From: Synechococcus sp. CBW1107
Lineage (GTDB): Bacteria > Cyanobacteriota > Cyanobacteriia > PCC-6307 > Cyanobiaceae
Assembly (NCBI RefSeq): GCF_015841355.1
Contig: NZ_CP064908.1
Location: forward strand, 2,480,001 to 2,544,000
DNA length: 64,000 nucleotides
Direction of reading: 5' to 3'
Made by a program: the position numbers and the translations under genes. Under the pieces are notes generated by a model, which made no database searches, was not told where the DNA came from, and saw nothing but the letters and a program-made list of their open reading frames with translations. Of the stretch, positions 36,791 through 46,968 are shown piece by piece. Each line of letters starts with the position of its first letter. Position 1 is the stretch's first letter.

Positions 36791-36967
36791 TTGGACGACC
36801 CCTTTCCCATCAGCCGCTTCCAGCCCGGGTTCCGTGAGCACCTGGAGGTCTGCTACAGCCAGCTGTGCGACATCGATCCGATGATCCTGAGGGTGCGTCA
36901 GTTGCGCCACCAGGGGGACTTCCCCCGGGCCCGCTGCCTAGAACAGGAGTTGATGCCGCTGTTCTGA
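36791..36967 (+). CDS. conserved small hypothetical protein, 58 aa
   Basis: From TTG 36791: MDDPFPISRFQPGFREHLEV then CYSQLCDIDPMILRVRQLRH and DFPRARCLEQELMPLF. The compact acidic/aromatic start and helical rest look like a conserved small protein. No family recognised. Start is inferred from protein character because no ATG or GTG fits. It is followed after 5 bases by the SDR gene, so probably the first gene of a three-gene run with 36973-38684. Confidence 0.5.
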   Translation: MDDPFPISRFQPGFREHLEVCYSQLCDIDPMILRVRQLRHQGDFPRARCLEQELMPLF

Positions 36968-36972
36968 GATCC

Positions 36973-37665
36973 GTGCCTTCCGAGTCCTCATTCACGCTGG
37001 CTGTGAGCGGTGCCTCCGGCAAGACCGGTTGGCGTGTCGTCCAGGAGGCACTGGCCCGGGGCTACCGGGTCAAGGCCCTGTTGCGCCCTGGTTCTCAGGT
37101 CCCCGATGGGCTGACGGGGGCCGAGCTGATCCGTCTGGAGCTGGGTGATCAGGCTGCCCTCGAGCAGGCGCTGGCGGGGGTCCAGGCCCTGGTGATCGCC
37201 ACCGGCGCCCGTCCTTCGGTGGATCTGGCGGGACCCTTGAAGGTGGATGCCCTGGCGATCCGCCGGCAGTGCGCCGCCTGCACGGCGGCGAGGGTGAAGC
37301 GGGTGGTGCTGGTGAGCTCGCTGTGCAGCGGCCGCTGGTTGCACCCCCTCAACCTCTTCGGCCTGATCCTGGTCTGGAAGCGGGTGGGGGAGCGCTGGCT
37401 GGAGGCCAGTGGCCTCGACTGGACCGTGGTGCGCCCCGGTGGCCTCAAGGAGACGGAGGAGAACCTCGACGGCCAGGGCATCCGCTTCAGCGGGCCTGAC
37501 CAGCAGGAGAGCAACAGCATTCCCCGCCGGCTGGTGGCCCGGGTGTGCCTGGACGCCCTGGACTCGCCGGCTTCGATCGGGCGGATCATCGAGGTCACCA
37601 GCGCTGCCGGGGTGGAGCCCGTCTCCCTGGCCCAGTGGCTTGCCGTTCAGCCCCAGCCGGTGTGA
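36973..37665 (+). CDS. atypical SDR / NAD(P)-binding protein
   Basis: 230 residues from GTG 36973. Nucleotide-binding motif: LAVSGASGKTGWRVVQEALA. Then VKALLRPGSQVPD, VQALVIATGARPSVD, VKRVVLVSSLCSGR and LDWTVVRPGGLKETEENLD. This is the NmrA/SDR_a5 pattern of cyanobacterial and chloroplast proteins related to Ycf39 and Tic62; no catalytic YxxxK is evident, so it may be a regulator or sensor. The stop shares GTGA with the next gene's start. Confidence 0.85.
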   Translation: MPSESSFTLAVSGASGKTGWRVVQEALARGYRVKALLRPGSQVPDGLTGAELIRLELGDQAALEQALAGVQALVIATGARPSVDLAGPLKVDALAIRRQCAACTAARVKRVVLVSSLCSGRWLHPLNLFGLILVWKRVGERWLEASGLDWTVVRPGGLKETEENLDGQGIRFSGPDQQESNSIPRRLVARVCLDALDSPASIGRIIEVTSAAGVEPVSLAQWLAVQPQPV

Positions 37666-38684
37666 GCTCCCAGACCCTGCTGGAGCGGTTGGGGCTGGAG
37701 CCCTTCCGGCCCCGGCCGCCCTGGTGGGGACCCGACCTGCAGACCCTGCGCGACACGCTCCGGCCGGATGTGCTGCCGGCGTGTGCCAGCACGCCACTTG
37801 CGCTTCCCCTGGGGCCCTCCCGCCAGGGTCGGGACGGTTCCCTGCTCGCCTGGCTCGATCCGCCGGCTGCGGACGCGCCATCTGGTCGGCCCAGGGCGCT
37901 GGTGCTGCTGTTGCATGGCCTGGGCGGCTCCAGTCAGGCCGAGGGCGTACGGAGGCTGGGCTGGTGCCTGAACCGGGCCGGCTTCGCGGTGCTGCGCCTG
38001 AACATGCGTGGCGCCGGTGACGGGCGGGCCCTGGCCAGCGGCACCTATGCCGCTCGTTGCAGCTCGGATCTGGCGCCGGCCCTGGGGCGGGCCCGGGAGC
38101 TGGCGGCTGATCGGCCCCTGCTGGCGGTGGGGCTCTCCCTGGGGGGGACGGTGCTGCTCAATGCCGTGCTCGACGGGGTCGCGCAGCTGGAGGGACTGGC
38201 GCTGGTGAGCAGTCCCCTCGATCTGGCCCACTGCTCCGCCACCATCTCCCGGCCGCGCAACCTCCTCTACGAGCGATGGCTGCTGGAGCGCCTGCGCCAG
38301 CAGACCCTCAACGACGGTCTAAGGCCTGATGCTGAGCTGGTTGAGCGCCTGCGGCGGGTGGACAGCATCCGCGGCTTTGATGCCCTGATCACGGCACCGC
38401 GCTGGGGTTACCCCAGTGTCGACGCCTATTACCGCCAGGCCAGCCCCCTGCCGCGGCTGCTGGTGCCCGAGCCCGGGCAGCCCCCGCTGCCGCCCACGCT
38501 GATCGTGCAGGCTCTGGATGATCCCTGGGTCCCCGCCGCCGGCGCCCTGGCCCTGGGGCCGCCCCTGGAGGTGGTGATCAGCCCCGGCGGCGGCCACAAC
38601 GGCTTCCATGCGCCAGGAGGCTGCTGGTCGGATCAGCTGGTGCTGCGCTGGCTGGAGCAGCGGCTGGGCAGCAGGGTGTGCTGA
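37662..38684 (+). CDS. YheT-type alpha/beta hydrolase
   Basis: 340 residues from GTG 37662. The N-terminal FRPRPPWWGPDLQTL block is characteristic of the YheT/ABHD1-3 group; LVLLLHGLGGSSQAEGVRRL, LNMRGAGDG, the elbow VGLSLGGTVLLN (Ser), ALDDPWVPA (Asp) and GGGHNGFH (His) complete the triad. Likely an esterase or lipase acting on lipids; substrate unknown. Overlaps the SDR stop (GTGA) and, tail to tail, the ferredoxin gene by 52 bases. Confidence 0.88.
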   Translation: MSSQTLLERLGLEPFRPRPPWWGPDLQTLRDTLRPDVLPACASTPLALPLGPSRQGRDGSLLAWLDPPAADAPSGRPRALVLLLHGLGGSSQAEGVRRLGWCLNRAGFAVLRLNMRGAGDGRALASGTYAARCSSDLAPALGRARELAADRPLLAVGLSLGGTVLLNAVLDGVAQLEGLALVSSPLDLAHCSATISRPRNLLYERWLLERLRQQTLNDGLRPDAELVERLRRVDSIRGFDALITAPRWGYPSVDAYYRQASPLPRLLVPEPGQPPLPPTLIVQALDDPWVPAAGALALGPPLEVVISPGGGHNGFHAPGGCWSDQLVLRWLEQRLGSRVC

Positions 38685-38995
38685 GCCACGATCCAGTCCT
38701 CGATGGGCCGTCCGCCGATCAGGTGGTCCTCCACGATCCGCTCGATCCTCTCCGGGGTGACCCCGCCATAGGCGATCCCCTCCGGCCAGATCAGCAGGAT
38801 GGGTCCGCCGGCGCAAATGCGCAGGCAGTCGGCCTTGGTGCGCAGCACCACCCCCTGGGGGCGGTCGGGCTGCTCCAGGCCACGCTCCCTGATCAGCTGC
38901 TTGAGCCGGCCCCAGCTGGCGGCCCCGGTCTGCGGATCGCCGCAGAGGGCCTTGGTGGGGGTGGCGCAGAGCAGCAGGTGCCTCTCGACCTTCAT
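38633..38995 (-). CDS. thioredoxin-like [2Fe-2S] ferredoxin
   Basis: 120 residues with the four cysteines of the thioredoxin-like ferredoxin fold: [15 protein letters not shown] (two) and [19 protein letters not shown] (two). This (2Fe-2S) family includes Shethna-type ferredoxins and cyanobacterial electron carriers. The ATG overlaps the dxr stop by 4 bases, so it is likely co-expressed with dxr, which is upstream on this strand. The C-terminal ~17 residues, antisense to the hydrolase gene, appear unconserved. Confidence 0.87.
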   Translation of the reverse strand: MKVERHLLLCATPTKALCGDPQTGAASWGRLKQLIRERGLEQPDRPQGVVLRTKADCLRICAGGPILLIWPEGIAYGGVTPERIERIVEDHLIGGRPIEDWIVAQHTLLPSRCSSQRSTS

Positions 38996-40230
38996 GCCGT
39001 CAGCAGGGCGGGCGAGGCGGCGGCCAGCTCGATGGCAGCCAGACGGGCCCAGGCGTCGATGGCCAGCACGTCGTCGAGGCTGGGGTCCTGACGGAGGTCG
39101 GGGCTGTGGCGTTCGCAGACCCCCTCGATCAGCCGGGGAATGTCGAGGAAGGAGATCCGCTCCTCGAGGAAGAGGGCCACGGCCTGTTCATTGGCGGCGT
39201 TGAGTACCGCGGGCATGGTGCCGCCGGCACGTCCGGAGGCGTAGGCCAGACCCATGCAGGGGTATTTCTGCTCGTCGGGGGCGCGGAAGGTGAGCTGGCC
39301 CACTTCGGTGAGATCCAGGCGCCGCCAGGGGGTCTCCAGCCGCTCGGGCCAGCTGAGGCAGTAGAGCAGCGGCAGGCGCATGTCGGGCCAGCCCAGCTGG
39401 GCCAGCACGGAGCTGTCGGCCAGTTCCACCATCGAGTGGATGATGCTCTGGGGATGGATGACGATCTCGATGTGGTCGTAGTCGAGCCCGAAGAGGTAGT
39501 GAGCTTCGATCACCTCCAGGCCCTTGTTCATCAAGGTGGCTGAATCCACCGTGATCTTGCGGCCCATGCTCCAGTTGGGATGGCTGGTGGCATCGGCCAC
39601 GGTGGCCTTGGCCAGATCGGCGGCGGGCCAGTCGCGGAAGGCACCGCCTGAGGCGGTGAGCTGGATGCGCCGCAGGCCGGGGGTGGGGACGCCGGTGGAG
39701 AGGCGGGCCGTGTCGGCCCAGGGGGTGCCCTGCAGACACTGGAAGAGGGCGGAATGCTCCGAGTCGGCGGGAAGCAGGCGGCTGCCGCTGGCCTTCAGGG
39801 CCGGCAGCACCACAGGCCCGGCGGCGATCAGGGTTTCCTTGTTGGCCAGGGCCAGATCCTTGCCGGCCTCGATCGCCGCGAGGGTGGGAAGCAGGCCCGC
39901 GCAGCCCACGATGCCCGTGACCACCAACTCGGCGCTGGGCCAGGCGGCGGCGGCGCAGAGCCCTTCGCTTCCCCCCACCAGCTCCGGCTGACGCGCCGGT
40001 CGCTGGGAAGGCTCCAGCGCCTCCAGGCGGCGGAGCAGCTCAGGCAGGGCCTCGGAGTCGGCCAGGGCCACGACTTCGGGGGCGTGGCGGCGGATCTGGT
40101 CGATCAGCAGGTCGAGATTGGAGCCCGCCGTGAGCGCCACCACCCGGAAGCGTTCCGGGAACTCCTCCACGATCGCCAGGGTCTGGGTGCCGATCGACCC
40201 TGTGGAGCCGAGCACGCTGATCGCTTTCAC
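38992..40230 (-). CDS. dxr: 1-deoxy-D-xylulose 5-phosphate reductoisomerase
   Basis: Dxr converts DXP to MEP, the committed step of the plastid-type isoprenoid pathway. 412 residues from GTG 40230 ([25 protein letters not shown] motif). [40 protein letters not shown] and [20 protein letters not shown] with [12 protein letters not shown] are the substrate- and metal-binding blocks. The frame upstream of GTG is open but unconserved. ispF of the same pathway lies in this window at 5806. Confidence 0.95.
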   Translation of the reverse strand: MKAISVLGSTGSIGTQTLAIVEEFPERFRVVALTAGSNLDLLIDQIRRHAPEVVALADSEALPELLRRLEALEPSQRPARQPELVGGSEGLCAAAAWPSAELVVTGIVGCAGLLPTLAAIEAGKDLALANKETLIAAGPVVLPALKASGSRLLPADSEHSALFQCLQGTPWADTARLSTGVPTPGLRRIQLTASGGAFRDWPAADLAKATVADATSHPNWSMGRKITVDSATLMNKGLEVIEAHYLFGLDYDHIEIVIHPQSIIHSMVELADSSVLAQLGWPDMRLPLLYCLSWPERLETPWRRLDLTEVGQLTFRAPDEQKYPCMGLAYASGRAGGTMPAVLNAANEQAVALFLEERISFLDIPRLIEGVCERHSPDLRQDPSLDDVLAIDAWARLAAIELAAASPALLTA

Positions 40231-40323
40231 CAGGCCATCCCTGCGACGGGCGCCAGTCTCCCACCGATCCCAGCGGCTCGTGCACACTGGCTGCACTGGT
40301 GATCTTCACCCCTGGCGGCCGCG

Positions 40324-40593
40324 ATGCTCTGGCTCAAGCGTTGGAATTTCATCGAGCGGGCGCGGCTGGAGCGGGAACTCTGGGATGCGTTCGAGGCGGG
40401 TGACGACATCGAGGCCATGGTGAAGCAGCTGCGCGGCTCCCTGGCGGAGGGCCCACCCGGCACCCCGGCGGCTGCCGACGCTGCCTTCAGGCTCGAGGTG
40501 TGGGAGACCACCCGGGTGCGCATCCGCCGGATCGAAACCCTGATGCGCGGTCAGTCGCCGGCGGCTTCCCCGCCGGCCGAGGACCCTCGCTGA
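40324..40593 (+). CDS. conserved hypothetical protein, 89 aa
   Basis: A basic/helical protein starting MLWLKRWNFIERARLERELW at ATG 40324, with DAFEAGDDIEAMVKQLRGSL and VWETTRVRIRRIETLMRG. No motif or signal peptide recognised. It lies divergently from dxr and converges on cysS with a 2-base gap. Codon usage and composition match neighbours. Confidence 0.65.
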   Translation: MLWLKRWNFIERARLERELWDAFEAGDDIEAMVKQLRGSLAEGPPGTPAAADAAFRLEVWETTRVRIRRIETLMRGQSPAASPPAEDPR

Positions 40594-40595
40594 CT

Positions 40596-42059
40596 TCAGC
40601 GCCGGATCCACTCGGTGCTGCCATCGGGCCGATCGATCAGCTCGATGCCTGCGGAACGCAGCCGGTCGCGGATGGAATCGGCTTCGGAGTAGCGCTTCTC
40701 CTGGCGAGCGGCCAGGCGCTCGCTGATCAGGGCCTGAATTTCGGCCGGCTCCGGACCGGCGCCCGCTTCGGCCTCGCTGCTGGAGGGGGACTCCGGCTTC
40801 AGCCCCAGGACGCCGCTGAGCTCCTGCAGCAGCAGCCAGCGCCCCTGGAGGGCACGATCCTGGCCACTGGGCGACGATCCCCGCTCGAGCCGCCGGGCCA
40901 GGGCCCGCAGGGGACGGGTGAGCTCGAACAGCACCGCCAGCGCGGCGGAGGTGTTCAGGTCGTCGTCGAGGGCATCGATGAAGTCCTGCCGGCTGGTCTC
41001 CAGCCCCGTGTCGTGGCCAGGGGCGGCATCCGCCCAGCCCAGGGGCTCGCTGAAGGCCCGGTTCAGACCGAGCCCCAGGGCTTCGTTGAGCCCATGCCAG
41101 CCGGTGGCGGCGGCCTCGAGGGCTTCACGGGTGAAATCGAGGGGTTTGCGGTAGTGGGCCTGGAGCACGAACAGCCGCAGGGTCATCGCCGACACCCCAC
41201 TGCTCAGCAAGGCACGGATCGTCGTGAAGTTGCCGAGGGATTTCGACATCTTCTCTCCATCGACATTGACCATGCCGTTATGCAGCCAGTAGTGGGCCAG
41301 GGGTACCCCGTTGACCGCCTCCGACTGGGCGATTTCATTCTCGTGGTGGGGAAAGATCAGGTCCGAGCCCCCCAGGTGAATGTCGATGGTGGTGCCCAGT
41401 TCCTGCCGGACCATCGCCGAGCATTCGATGTGCCATCCCGGCCGCCCGGGACCCCATGGCGAGGGGAAGCTGGGTTCTCCGGGTTTGACGCCTTTCCAGA
41501 GGGCGAAATCGAAGGGATGGCGCTTGCGGGACTCTTCGTCACTGTTGAGTCTGCCGCTGGCGCCCTCCAGCTGATCGCTGAGACTGCGTCCGCTCAGTTT
41601 GCCGTAATCAGGCCGGCCCATCACCGCGAAGTAGACATCCCCGTCGGCGGAATAGGCGGCTCCGGAGGCTTCGAGTTCGGCGATCATGGCGCGGATGCCA
41701 TCCAGGCACTTTGTGGCGCGGGGGGTCCTGTCGGGAGGAAGGATGTTCAGGGCATTCATGTCATCACGGAATGCCGTGATGTTGCGTTCACTCACCGCCT
41801 CCATCGAGCTGCCCTCTTCGGCGGCACGCCTGAGGATCTTGTCGTCAATGTCGGTGATGTTCTGAACGAAGGTGACCCGGAACCCACGCCAGATCAGATA
41901 CCGGCGCAGCACATCCCAGACGATGTAACTGCGGGCATGGCCGAGGTGACAGAGGTCGTAGACCGTGACCCCGCAGCAATAGATGGTGACCTCACCGGGC
42001 ACCCGAGGTTCGAAGGGCTCGGTGCGCCTGGTGAGGGTGTTGGTGAGCCGCAGGGTCAA
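40596..42059 (-). CDS. cysS: cysteinyl-tRNA synthetase
   Basis: A class I synthetase of 487 residues. Signature [19 protein letters not shown] (HIGH-type), zinc-type [44 protein letters not shown] and [11 protein letters not shown] are all present. The C-terminal part is shorter than in E. coli but has the DALR-like helices. A hairpin (42091-42110) separates it from the preceding gene of the same strand. Confidence 0.96.
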   Translation of the reverse strand: MTLRLTNTLTRRTEPFEPRVPGEVTIYCCGVTVYDLCHLGHARSYIVWDVLRRYLIWRGFRVTFVQNITDIDDKILRRAAEEGSSMEAVSERNITAFRDDMNALNILPPDRTPRATKCLDGIRAMIAELEASGAAYSADGDVYFAVMGRPDYGKLSGRSLSDQLEGASGRLNSDEESRKRHPFDFALWKGVKPGEPSFPSPWGPGRPGWHIECSAMVRQELGTTIDIHLGGSDLIFPHHENEIAQSEAVNGVPLAHYWLHNGMVNVDGEKMSKSLGNFTTIRALLSSGVSAMTLRLFVLQAHYRKPLDFTREALEAAATGWHGLNEALGLGLNRAFSEPLGWADAAPGHDTGLETSRQDFIDALDDDLNTSAALAVLFELTRPLRALARRLERGSSPSGQDRALQGRWLLLQELSGVLGLKPESPSSSEAEAGAGPEPAEIQALISERLAARQEKRYSEADSIRDRLRSAGIELIDRPDGSTEWIRR

Positions 42060-42090
42060 GGCTTGCCGTCAGAAGCTGCAGGCACCGTAA

Positions 42091-42110
42091 GGGGTCAGTG
42101 TTCTGACCCC
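42091..42110 (-). terminator. hairpin between the 76-aa gene and cysS
   Basis: GGGGTCAG and CTGACCCC pair perfectly (8 bp) around a 4-base loop, 13 bases after the stop of the gene at 42123. On the minus strand it is followed by only two U. Position supports termination of polA-hypothetical transcription; the weak U-run leaves doubt. Confidence 0.45.
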
Positions 42111-42122
42111 GGGATCAGCTGA

Positions 42123-42353
42123 TCACCAGAGGCCGCGCACGGGAACTTCCTGAAAAACGGGCCTGGCCACCTGGTAGGTGCAGGCGGGGTCGGAGGTCCT
42201 GAACCCCTGAGCCACCAGGGGATCCTTGATCACGCTGGCCTGGGTGATCGTGGCCGTGACCGCGCTGAGGGTGCGGGGCTTCAGGCAGCTGGGCAGGTCG
42301 GCCAGATCAGCGGCGAAGGCCGGAGCGGCCAGGCTGCGGCGATCGGTGTGCAC
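42123..42353 (-). CDS. small exported-type protein with shortened signal region
   Basis: 76 residues from GTG 42353, seven bases after the polA stop. It begins MHTDRRSLAAPAFAADLADL: the APAFA/AD text looks like a signal-peptidase site, but the hydrophobic core that should precede it is missing, as the upstream bases belong to polA. The rest (LPSCLKPRTLSAVTATITQA, YQVARPVFQEVPVRGLW) with two cysteines reads like a compact periplasmic protein. Either the start region has been lost or the true start is within polA. No family recognised. Confidence 0.5.
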   Translation of the reverse strand: MHTDRRSLAAPAFAADLADLPSCLKPRTLSAVTATITQASVIKDPLVAQGFRTSDPACTYQVARPVFQEVPVRGLW

Positions 42354-42359
42354 CGGCGC

Positions 42360-45338
42360 CTACTTGGCCTCCATCCAGTTGGGTCCCCAGCCGGTGTCCA
42401 CCACCAGGGGCACCCGCAGCTCCATGGCGTTCTCCATCACCCGCTTCACCGTGGCCAGCACGCTCTCGAGGGCTTCGGGAGCCGCTTCCAGCACCAGCTC
42501 GTCGTGCACCTGCAGCAGCAGCCGGGCGGGCAGGCCCGAGGCCCGCAGCTCGTGGTCGAGCTGCACCATCGCCAGCTTGATGATGTCGGCGCTGGAGCCC
42601 TGGATCGGCGCATTGGCCGCCGCCCGCAGCTGCTGGGCCTCCATTCCGGCCCGGCGGGCCACCTCCAGGTCGATCTCCTCTGGCGGCTTGCCCTTCAGCC
42701 GCCCCAGGCCGCCCGGGTCGAAGGTGAACGGACGCCGCCGCCCCAGGATCGTCTCCACGTAGCCGCGGCTGAGCGCCAGCCGCTCCTGCAGTTCCAGGAA
42801 GGCGAACACCTTCGGGTAGCGCTGCTTGTAGCGGCTCAGGAACTCCTTGGCCTGAGCCTGGCTGACGCCGGTCTCGCGGGCGAAGCGCTGGGCGCCCATG
42901 CCGTAGATCACGCCGAAATTGATCGTCTTGCCCAGGCGCCGTTCGTCGGCTGTCACCTCGTCCTTCTCCAGCAGCAGCCGGGCCGTGAGGGCGTGGACAT
43001 CGTCGCCGTTGGCGTAGGCCTCCACCAGCACCTCCTCGCCGGAGAGGTGGGTGAGGATGCGCAGCTCGATCTGGGAGTAGTCGGCGCTGATCAGCTGCCA
43101 GCCCTCCTGGGGCAGGAAGGCCTTGCGGATGCGCCGGGAAAACTCGGTGCGGATGGGGATGTTCTGCAGGTTGGGGTTGCTGCTGGACAGCCGCCCGGTC
43201 GCCGTCACCGCCTGGTTGAAATCGGTGTGGATCCGGCCCGTTTCCGGCTCCACCAGGGCCGGCAGCGCATCCACATAGGTGCTCTTGAGCTTGCTCAGGG
43301 TGCGGTGCTCCAGCACCAGCGGCACCACCGGGTGGTCGTCAGTGAGCTTCTCGAGCACGGCGGCATCGGTGCTCCAGCCGGTCTTGGTCTTGCGCGATTT
43401 CCTGCGCTCAAGTCCGAGCGTCTCGAACAGCAGCTCGCCCAGCTGCTTGGGGGAGGCCAGGTTGAAGTCGACCCCGGCGGCCTGGCGGGCGTCGGCCTCG
43501 AGGCTGGCGAGGGTGCCCGCCAGTTCCTCGCTCAGGATCGCCAGGTAGGGCTTGTCGATGCGGATGCCGGTGGCCTCCATCCGCGCCAGCACGGGCTCCA
43601 GCGGCAGTTCCACCTGATCGAGCAGCCGCGGCAGGGCCTCCCCCAGCTGCTGCAGCTGGCTGCGCAGCAGCGGCGTCAGCCGCCGGGTGACATGCACATC
43701 CATGGCGCAGTAGCGGGCGGCGGCGTCGATCGGCACGGCCGCGAAGGTCTCCCCCTTGGCCACCAGCGCGCTGAAGCTGGTGGGCGTGAAGCCGAAATTG
43801 CGCTCCGCCAGCACCTCCAGCCCGTGTTTGGCGTTGGCATCGCGCAGGTAATCCGCCAGCAGGGTGTCCATCACCACCCCGTCCAGGCCGAGGCCGTGGC
43901 GCAGCAGGATCAGCCGGTCGTACTTGGCGTTCTGCAGGGTCTTGGGGTGCCGGGCACTCTCGAGCCAGGGGGCCAGCGCCGCCATCACCTGATCCAGGGG
44001 CAGCTGCCGCGGTGGCGCCTCTGCCGGCTCCAGCAGATCGGTGGCGTCAGCGGGCTGGTGGGCGATCGGGACGTAGGCCAGCTCGTCGCTGCCTTCACCC
44101 CAGCACAGCCCCACCCCCACCAGTTCCGCCTGGAAGGGGTTCAGCGAGGTGGTCTCGGTGTCGAGGGCGATCGGCTGGACGGGGTCGGTGGCGGCCATCA
44201 GCCGCGCCATCAGGGCTTCGAGCTGCTCTGGGCTCTGGATGATCTCCGGCTCCAGGAGGGGCGGTGCGCCTTCCGGGGCGGAGTCGGGTTGCGGCGAGCC
44301 GGATGGCGCCACTGAGGGCGAAGCCTGAGCACCCGGATCGGCCGGCGCAGACGGTGAGCTGCCCGTGGCTGAGCCCGACAGGTCCTGGTGGGCCTGGTGA
44401 TCGGCCGAGAAGGCCCGCTCGAAGGCCGCCAGTTGCCGCACCAGGCTGTGCAGTTCCAGCTCCTCCAGCCGCTGGGCCAGGGCCGCGGCGTTCACATCAC
44501 CGAGGGTCAGCCGCGGTTCGGCCGGCAGGGGGATGTCCACCAGGATCTCCGCCAGCATCCTCGAGCGGTAGGCGTTCTCCCGGTCGGTTTCCAGCCTGGT
44601 CTTGAGGGCCCCCTTCTGCTGGTCGAGGGCGGCGTAGATGCCATCGAGGTTGGCGTGGGCCTTCAGCAGGGTGATGGCGGTTTTGGGCCCCACCCCTTTG
44701 ACGCCGGGAATGTTGTCGCTGGCATCACCGGTGAGGGCCTTGAGGTCCACCACCTCCTCCGGCGACACCCCCAGCTTGCTGATCACCTCCTCCCGGCGGA
44801 TGGTCGTGGGACCGGAGCTCTTTGCGTAGGGACCCCCTCCCATGTAGAGCACGGCGATGTCGCGATCGTCGTCCACCAGCTGGAAGAGGTCGCGGTCGCC
44901 CGAGAGGATGCGCACCCGCCAGCCCTGGTCCGCCGCCCGGTTGGCCAGCGTGCCGAGGATGTCGTCGGCCTCGTAGCCGGGTGCCGTGCACAGGGGCAGA
45001 TCCATGGGTTCCGAGAGGATCTCCTGCAGGTTGGCCAGATCGCTGAAGAACTGCTCCGGAGCCACGTCCCGGTGGGCCTTGTAACTGGCGTCGGCGTCGT
45101 GGCGGAAGGTGGGCTCGGCCGAGTCGAAGGCGATCACCACCCCCTGGGGGGTCAGTCCCTTCACGTTGTCGAGCAGAGCCTTGAGAAAGCCGTAGGTGAC
45201 GCTGGTGGGAACGCCATCCTTCGTGGCCAGTCCCCCCTCTCCCCCCTTGGCGAAGGCATAGAAGCTGCGGAAGGCCAGGGAGTGACCATCCACCAGCAGC
45301 AGCATCGGTGCTTCGGCCTTCCCCATCCCGTTCCCCAT
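42360..45338 (-). CDS. polA: DNA polymerase I
   Basis: PolA joins Okazaki fragments and repairs DNA. 992 residues. N-terminal 5'-3' exonuclease domain (LLLVDGHSLAFRSFYAF, GYEADDILGTLA, GDRDLFQLV, KALTGDASDNIPGVKGVG). Central 3'-5' exonuclease domain keeps the metal ligands (ALDTETTSLNPFQAELVGVG). Polymerase domain: SADYSQIELRILTHLSGEE (motif A), RRLGKTINFGVIYGMGAQRF (O helix) and LLLQVHDELVLEA (motif C). An acidic Ser/Pro/Ala-rich linker (~310-365) joins the first two domains. ATG 45338 or the internal ATG 45305 may be used. Divergent from the gene at 45377. Confidence 0.96.
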   Translation of the reverse strand: MGNGMGKAEAPMLLLVDGHSLAFRSFYAFAKGGEGGLATKDGVPTSVTYGFLKALLDNVKGLTPQGVVIAFDSAEPTFRHDADASYKAHRDVAPEQFFSDLANLQEILSEPMDLPLCTAPGYEADDILGTLANRAADQGWRVRILSGDRDLFQLVDDDRDIAVLYMGGGPYAKSSGPTTIRREEVISKLGVSPEEVVDLKALTGDASDNIPGVKGVGPKTAITLLKAHANLDGIYAALDQQKGALKTRLETDRENAYRSRMLAEILVDIPLPAEPRLTLGDVNAAALAQRLEELELHSLVRQLAAFERAFSADHQAHQDLSGSATGSSPSAPADPGAQASPSVAPSGSPQPDSAPEGAPPLLEPEIIQSPEQLEALMARLMAATDPVQPIALDTETTSLNPFQAELVGVGLCWGEGSDELAYVPIAHQPADATDLLEPAEAPPRQLPLDQVMAALAPWLESARHPKTLQNAKYDRLILLRHGLGLDGVVMDTLLADYLRDANAKHGLEVLAERNFGFTPTSFSALVAKGETFAAVPIDAAARYCAMDVHVTRRLTPLLRSQLQQLGEALPRLLDQVELPLEPVLARMEATGIRIDKPYLAILSEELAGTLASLEADARQAAGVDFNLASPKQLGELLFETLGLERRKSRKTKTGWSTDAAVLEKLTDDHPVVPLVLEHRTLSKLKSTYVDALPALVEPETGRIHTDFNQAVTATGRLSSSNPNLQNIPIRTEFSRRIRKAFLPQEGWQLISADYSQIELRILTHLSGEEVLVEAYANGDDVHALTARLLLEKDEVTADERRLGKTINFGVIYGMGAQRFARETGVSQAQAKEFLSRYKQRYPKVFAFLELQERLALSRGYVETILGRRRPFTFDPGGLGRLKGKPPEEIDLEVARRAGMEAQQLRAAANAPIQGSSADIIKLAMVQLDHELRASGLPARLLLQVHDELVLEAAPEALESVLATVKRVMENAMELRVPLVVDTGWGPNWMEAK

Positions 45339-45376
45339 TCCGGCTGGGGCATTCTGGGGGCACCGGTCGTGCCGCC

Positions 45377-45619
45377 ATGACGCGCCAACCCCGTCGCTAC
45401 GCCATCCACCTGCTCCTGGCCGGGGGGCACCGGGAGCTGGTGCACTTCGCCACCCTCGAGGCCTTTCAGCAGTGGTACGGCAGCGTGCTCAATGCCGGTC
45501 CGGCCGAAGCCTTCGTCAATGTGCCGATCAACGACCTGGAGGGGGAGTACCTGGTGCTGCGTCCCAGCAGTGTGGTCGGCATCCGCGTCGAGCCCCGGTA
45601 CACCGCCCTCGACGACTGA
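45377..45619 (+). CDS. conserved hypothetical protein, 80 aa
   Basis: 80 residues from ATG 45377: MTRQPRRYAIHLLLAGGHRE, LVHFATLEAFQQWYGSVLN, FVNVPINDLEGEYLVLRPSS, VVGIRVEPRYTALDD. Reads as a small alpha/beta protein conserved in picocyanobacteria, no named family. It lies 38 bases after the divergent polA start and 23 before the antiporter gene on the same strand. Confidence 0.7.
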   Translation: MTRQPRRYAIHLLLAGGHRELVHFATLEAFQQWYGSVLNAGPAEAFVNVPINDLEGEYLVLRPSSVVGIRVEPRYTALDD

Positions 45620-45642
45620 GTCCATGGTGGTTGAATCGAGCC

Positions 45643-46968
45643 ATGACTGATGCCCCCGAGAGGCTGCAGCTGCTCTGGGGGATCACCGTCTTCTCCGGGG
45701 CGCTGGCCCAGCTGACCTCCCTGCTCACCGGGCTGCCGTCGGTGGTGCTGCTGCTGGCCTCGGGGCTGTTGATCGGCCGCTCGGGGCTGGGGCTGGTGGA
45801 TCCGCTCGCCCTGGGCAGTGGCCTGGAAACCATCGTGGGGCTGCTGGTCAGCCTGGTTCTGTTCGACGGGGGCCTGAAGCTGAGCCTTCCGGGCAGTACC
45901 ACCCGCCAGGCGGTGCTGCGGATCGTGGTGGTGCGCCTGCTGGTGGCCCTCCCCGCCGGCCTGCTGGCGGCCCACTGGCTGGCCGGGCTGAGCTGGCAGC
46001 TGGCGGCGGTGTACAGCGCGATCGTGCTCGGCACGGGCCCCACGGTGGTGACCCCCCTGATCCAGCAGATGCGCCTGGCCCCTCCCCTGGGGGATGTGCT
46101 GGAGGGGGAGGGTCTGGTGCTGGAGCCGGTCGGTGCCGTGCTGGCCCTGCTGCTGCTGGAGCTGGTGCTCACCGACCGCTACGACTGGCAGGATCTCGCC
46201 CTGGAATTGCTGCAACGGCTGGGCTTCGGTGTGGCGGTGGGCGCCCTGAGCGGGTTCCTGCTGGCGGTGCTGCTGCGGCGGCTGCCGGTGGACCCGGAGA
46301 GCGGCCTGCGCCTGCAGCTCACCCTGGGGGTGATGTTTCTGATGTTCACCGGCTGCGAGGTGCTGATGCCCGAGTCGGGCCTGCCCGCAGCTGTGATGGC
46401 CGGGGTGCTGGTGGGCCGCTGCGCCGACACCGAGGCCGCCATGCTCGACGACCTGATCCGCCAGCTGGCCCAGCTGGCGATCAGCATTCTCTTCCCGCTG
46501 CTGGCCGCTGATGTGGCCTGGGCCGACCTCAGTCCCCTGGGCTGGGGAGGGGTGGGCTGCGTGCTCACCCTGATGCTGCTGGTGCGGCCCGTGGCGATGC
46601 AGATCGCCACCTTCGGCCTGCCCCTCAGCATGGGCCAGAAGGTGTTGCTGAGCTGGTTGGCTCCGCGCGGGATCGTCACCGCCGCAGTGGCCAGCCTGTT
46701 CGCCCTGCGCCTCTACGAAGCGGGAGTGGAGGGGGCGGGAGCGCTGCAGGGGCTGGTGTTCCTCACGATCCTGATGACCGTGGGCCTGCAGGGATTCACC
46801 GCGGCTCCCCTGGCGGGCCTGCTGGGCCTGCGCCTGAGCGAGCAGGAGCTGGAGGAAGAGGAGCGTCAGCGGGAGGAGGCCAGGGATCAGCAGCTCGCCG
46901 CTGCTGGGGCCATCCCCGCGCCGGCTGCGGCCAGCCAGGCCTTGCCCCCTGAGCAGTCTCAGCCCTGA
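45643..46968 (+). CDS. Na+(K+)/H+ antiporter, CPA1/NhaP-like
   Basis: A 441-residue membrane protein with about 12 helices, e.g. [56 protein letters not shown] (equivalent to the substrate-site crossover) and [20 protein letters not shown]. These are cation:proton antiporter signatures. The cytoplasmic C-terminus is short and Glu/Arg-rich ([15 protein letters not shown]). Ion specificity cannot be told from sequence. The 3' end overlaps gltX tail to tail by 10 bases. Confidence 0.88.
   Translation: MTDAPERLQLLWGITVFSGALAQLTSLLTGLPSVVLLLASGLLIGRSGLGLVDPLALGSGLETIVGLLVSLVLFDGGLKLSLPGSTTRQAVLRIVVVRLLVALPAGLLAAHWLAGLSWQLAAVYSAIVLGTGPTVVTPLIQQMRLAPPLGDVLEGEGLVLEPVGAVLALLLLELVLTDRYDWQDLALELLQRLGFGVAVGALSGFLLAVLLRRLPVDPESGLRLQLTLGVMFLMFTGCEVLMPESGLPAAVMAGVLVGRCADTEAAMLDDLIRQLAQLAISILFPLLAADVAWADLSPLGWGGVGCVLTLMLLVRPVAMQIATFGLPLSMGQKVLLSWLAPRGIVTAAVASLFALRLYEAGVEGAGALQGLVFLTILMTVGLQGFTAAPLAGLLGLRLSEQELEEEERQREEARDQQLAAAGAIPAPAAASQALPPEQSQP

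Noticed and set aside
42348-44315. Plus-strand open frame inside polA
   Set aside because: Antisense shadow of polA with Gln/His/Gly-rich sequence.
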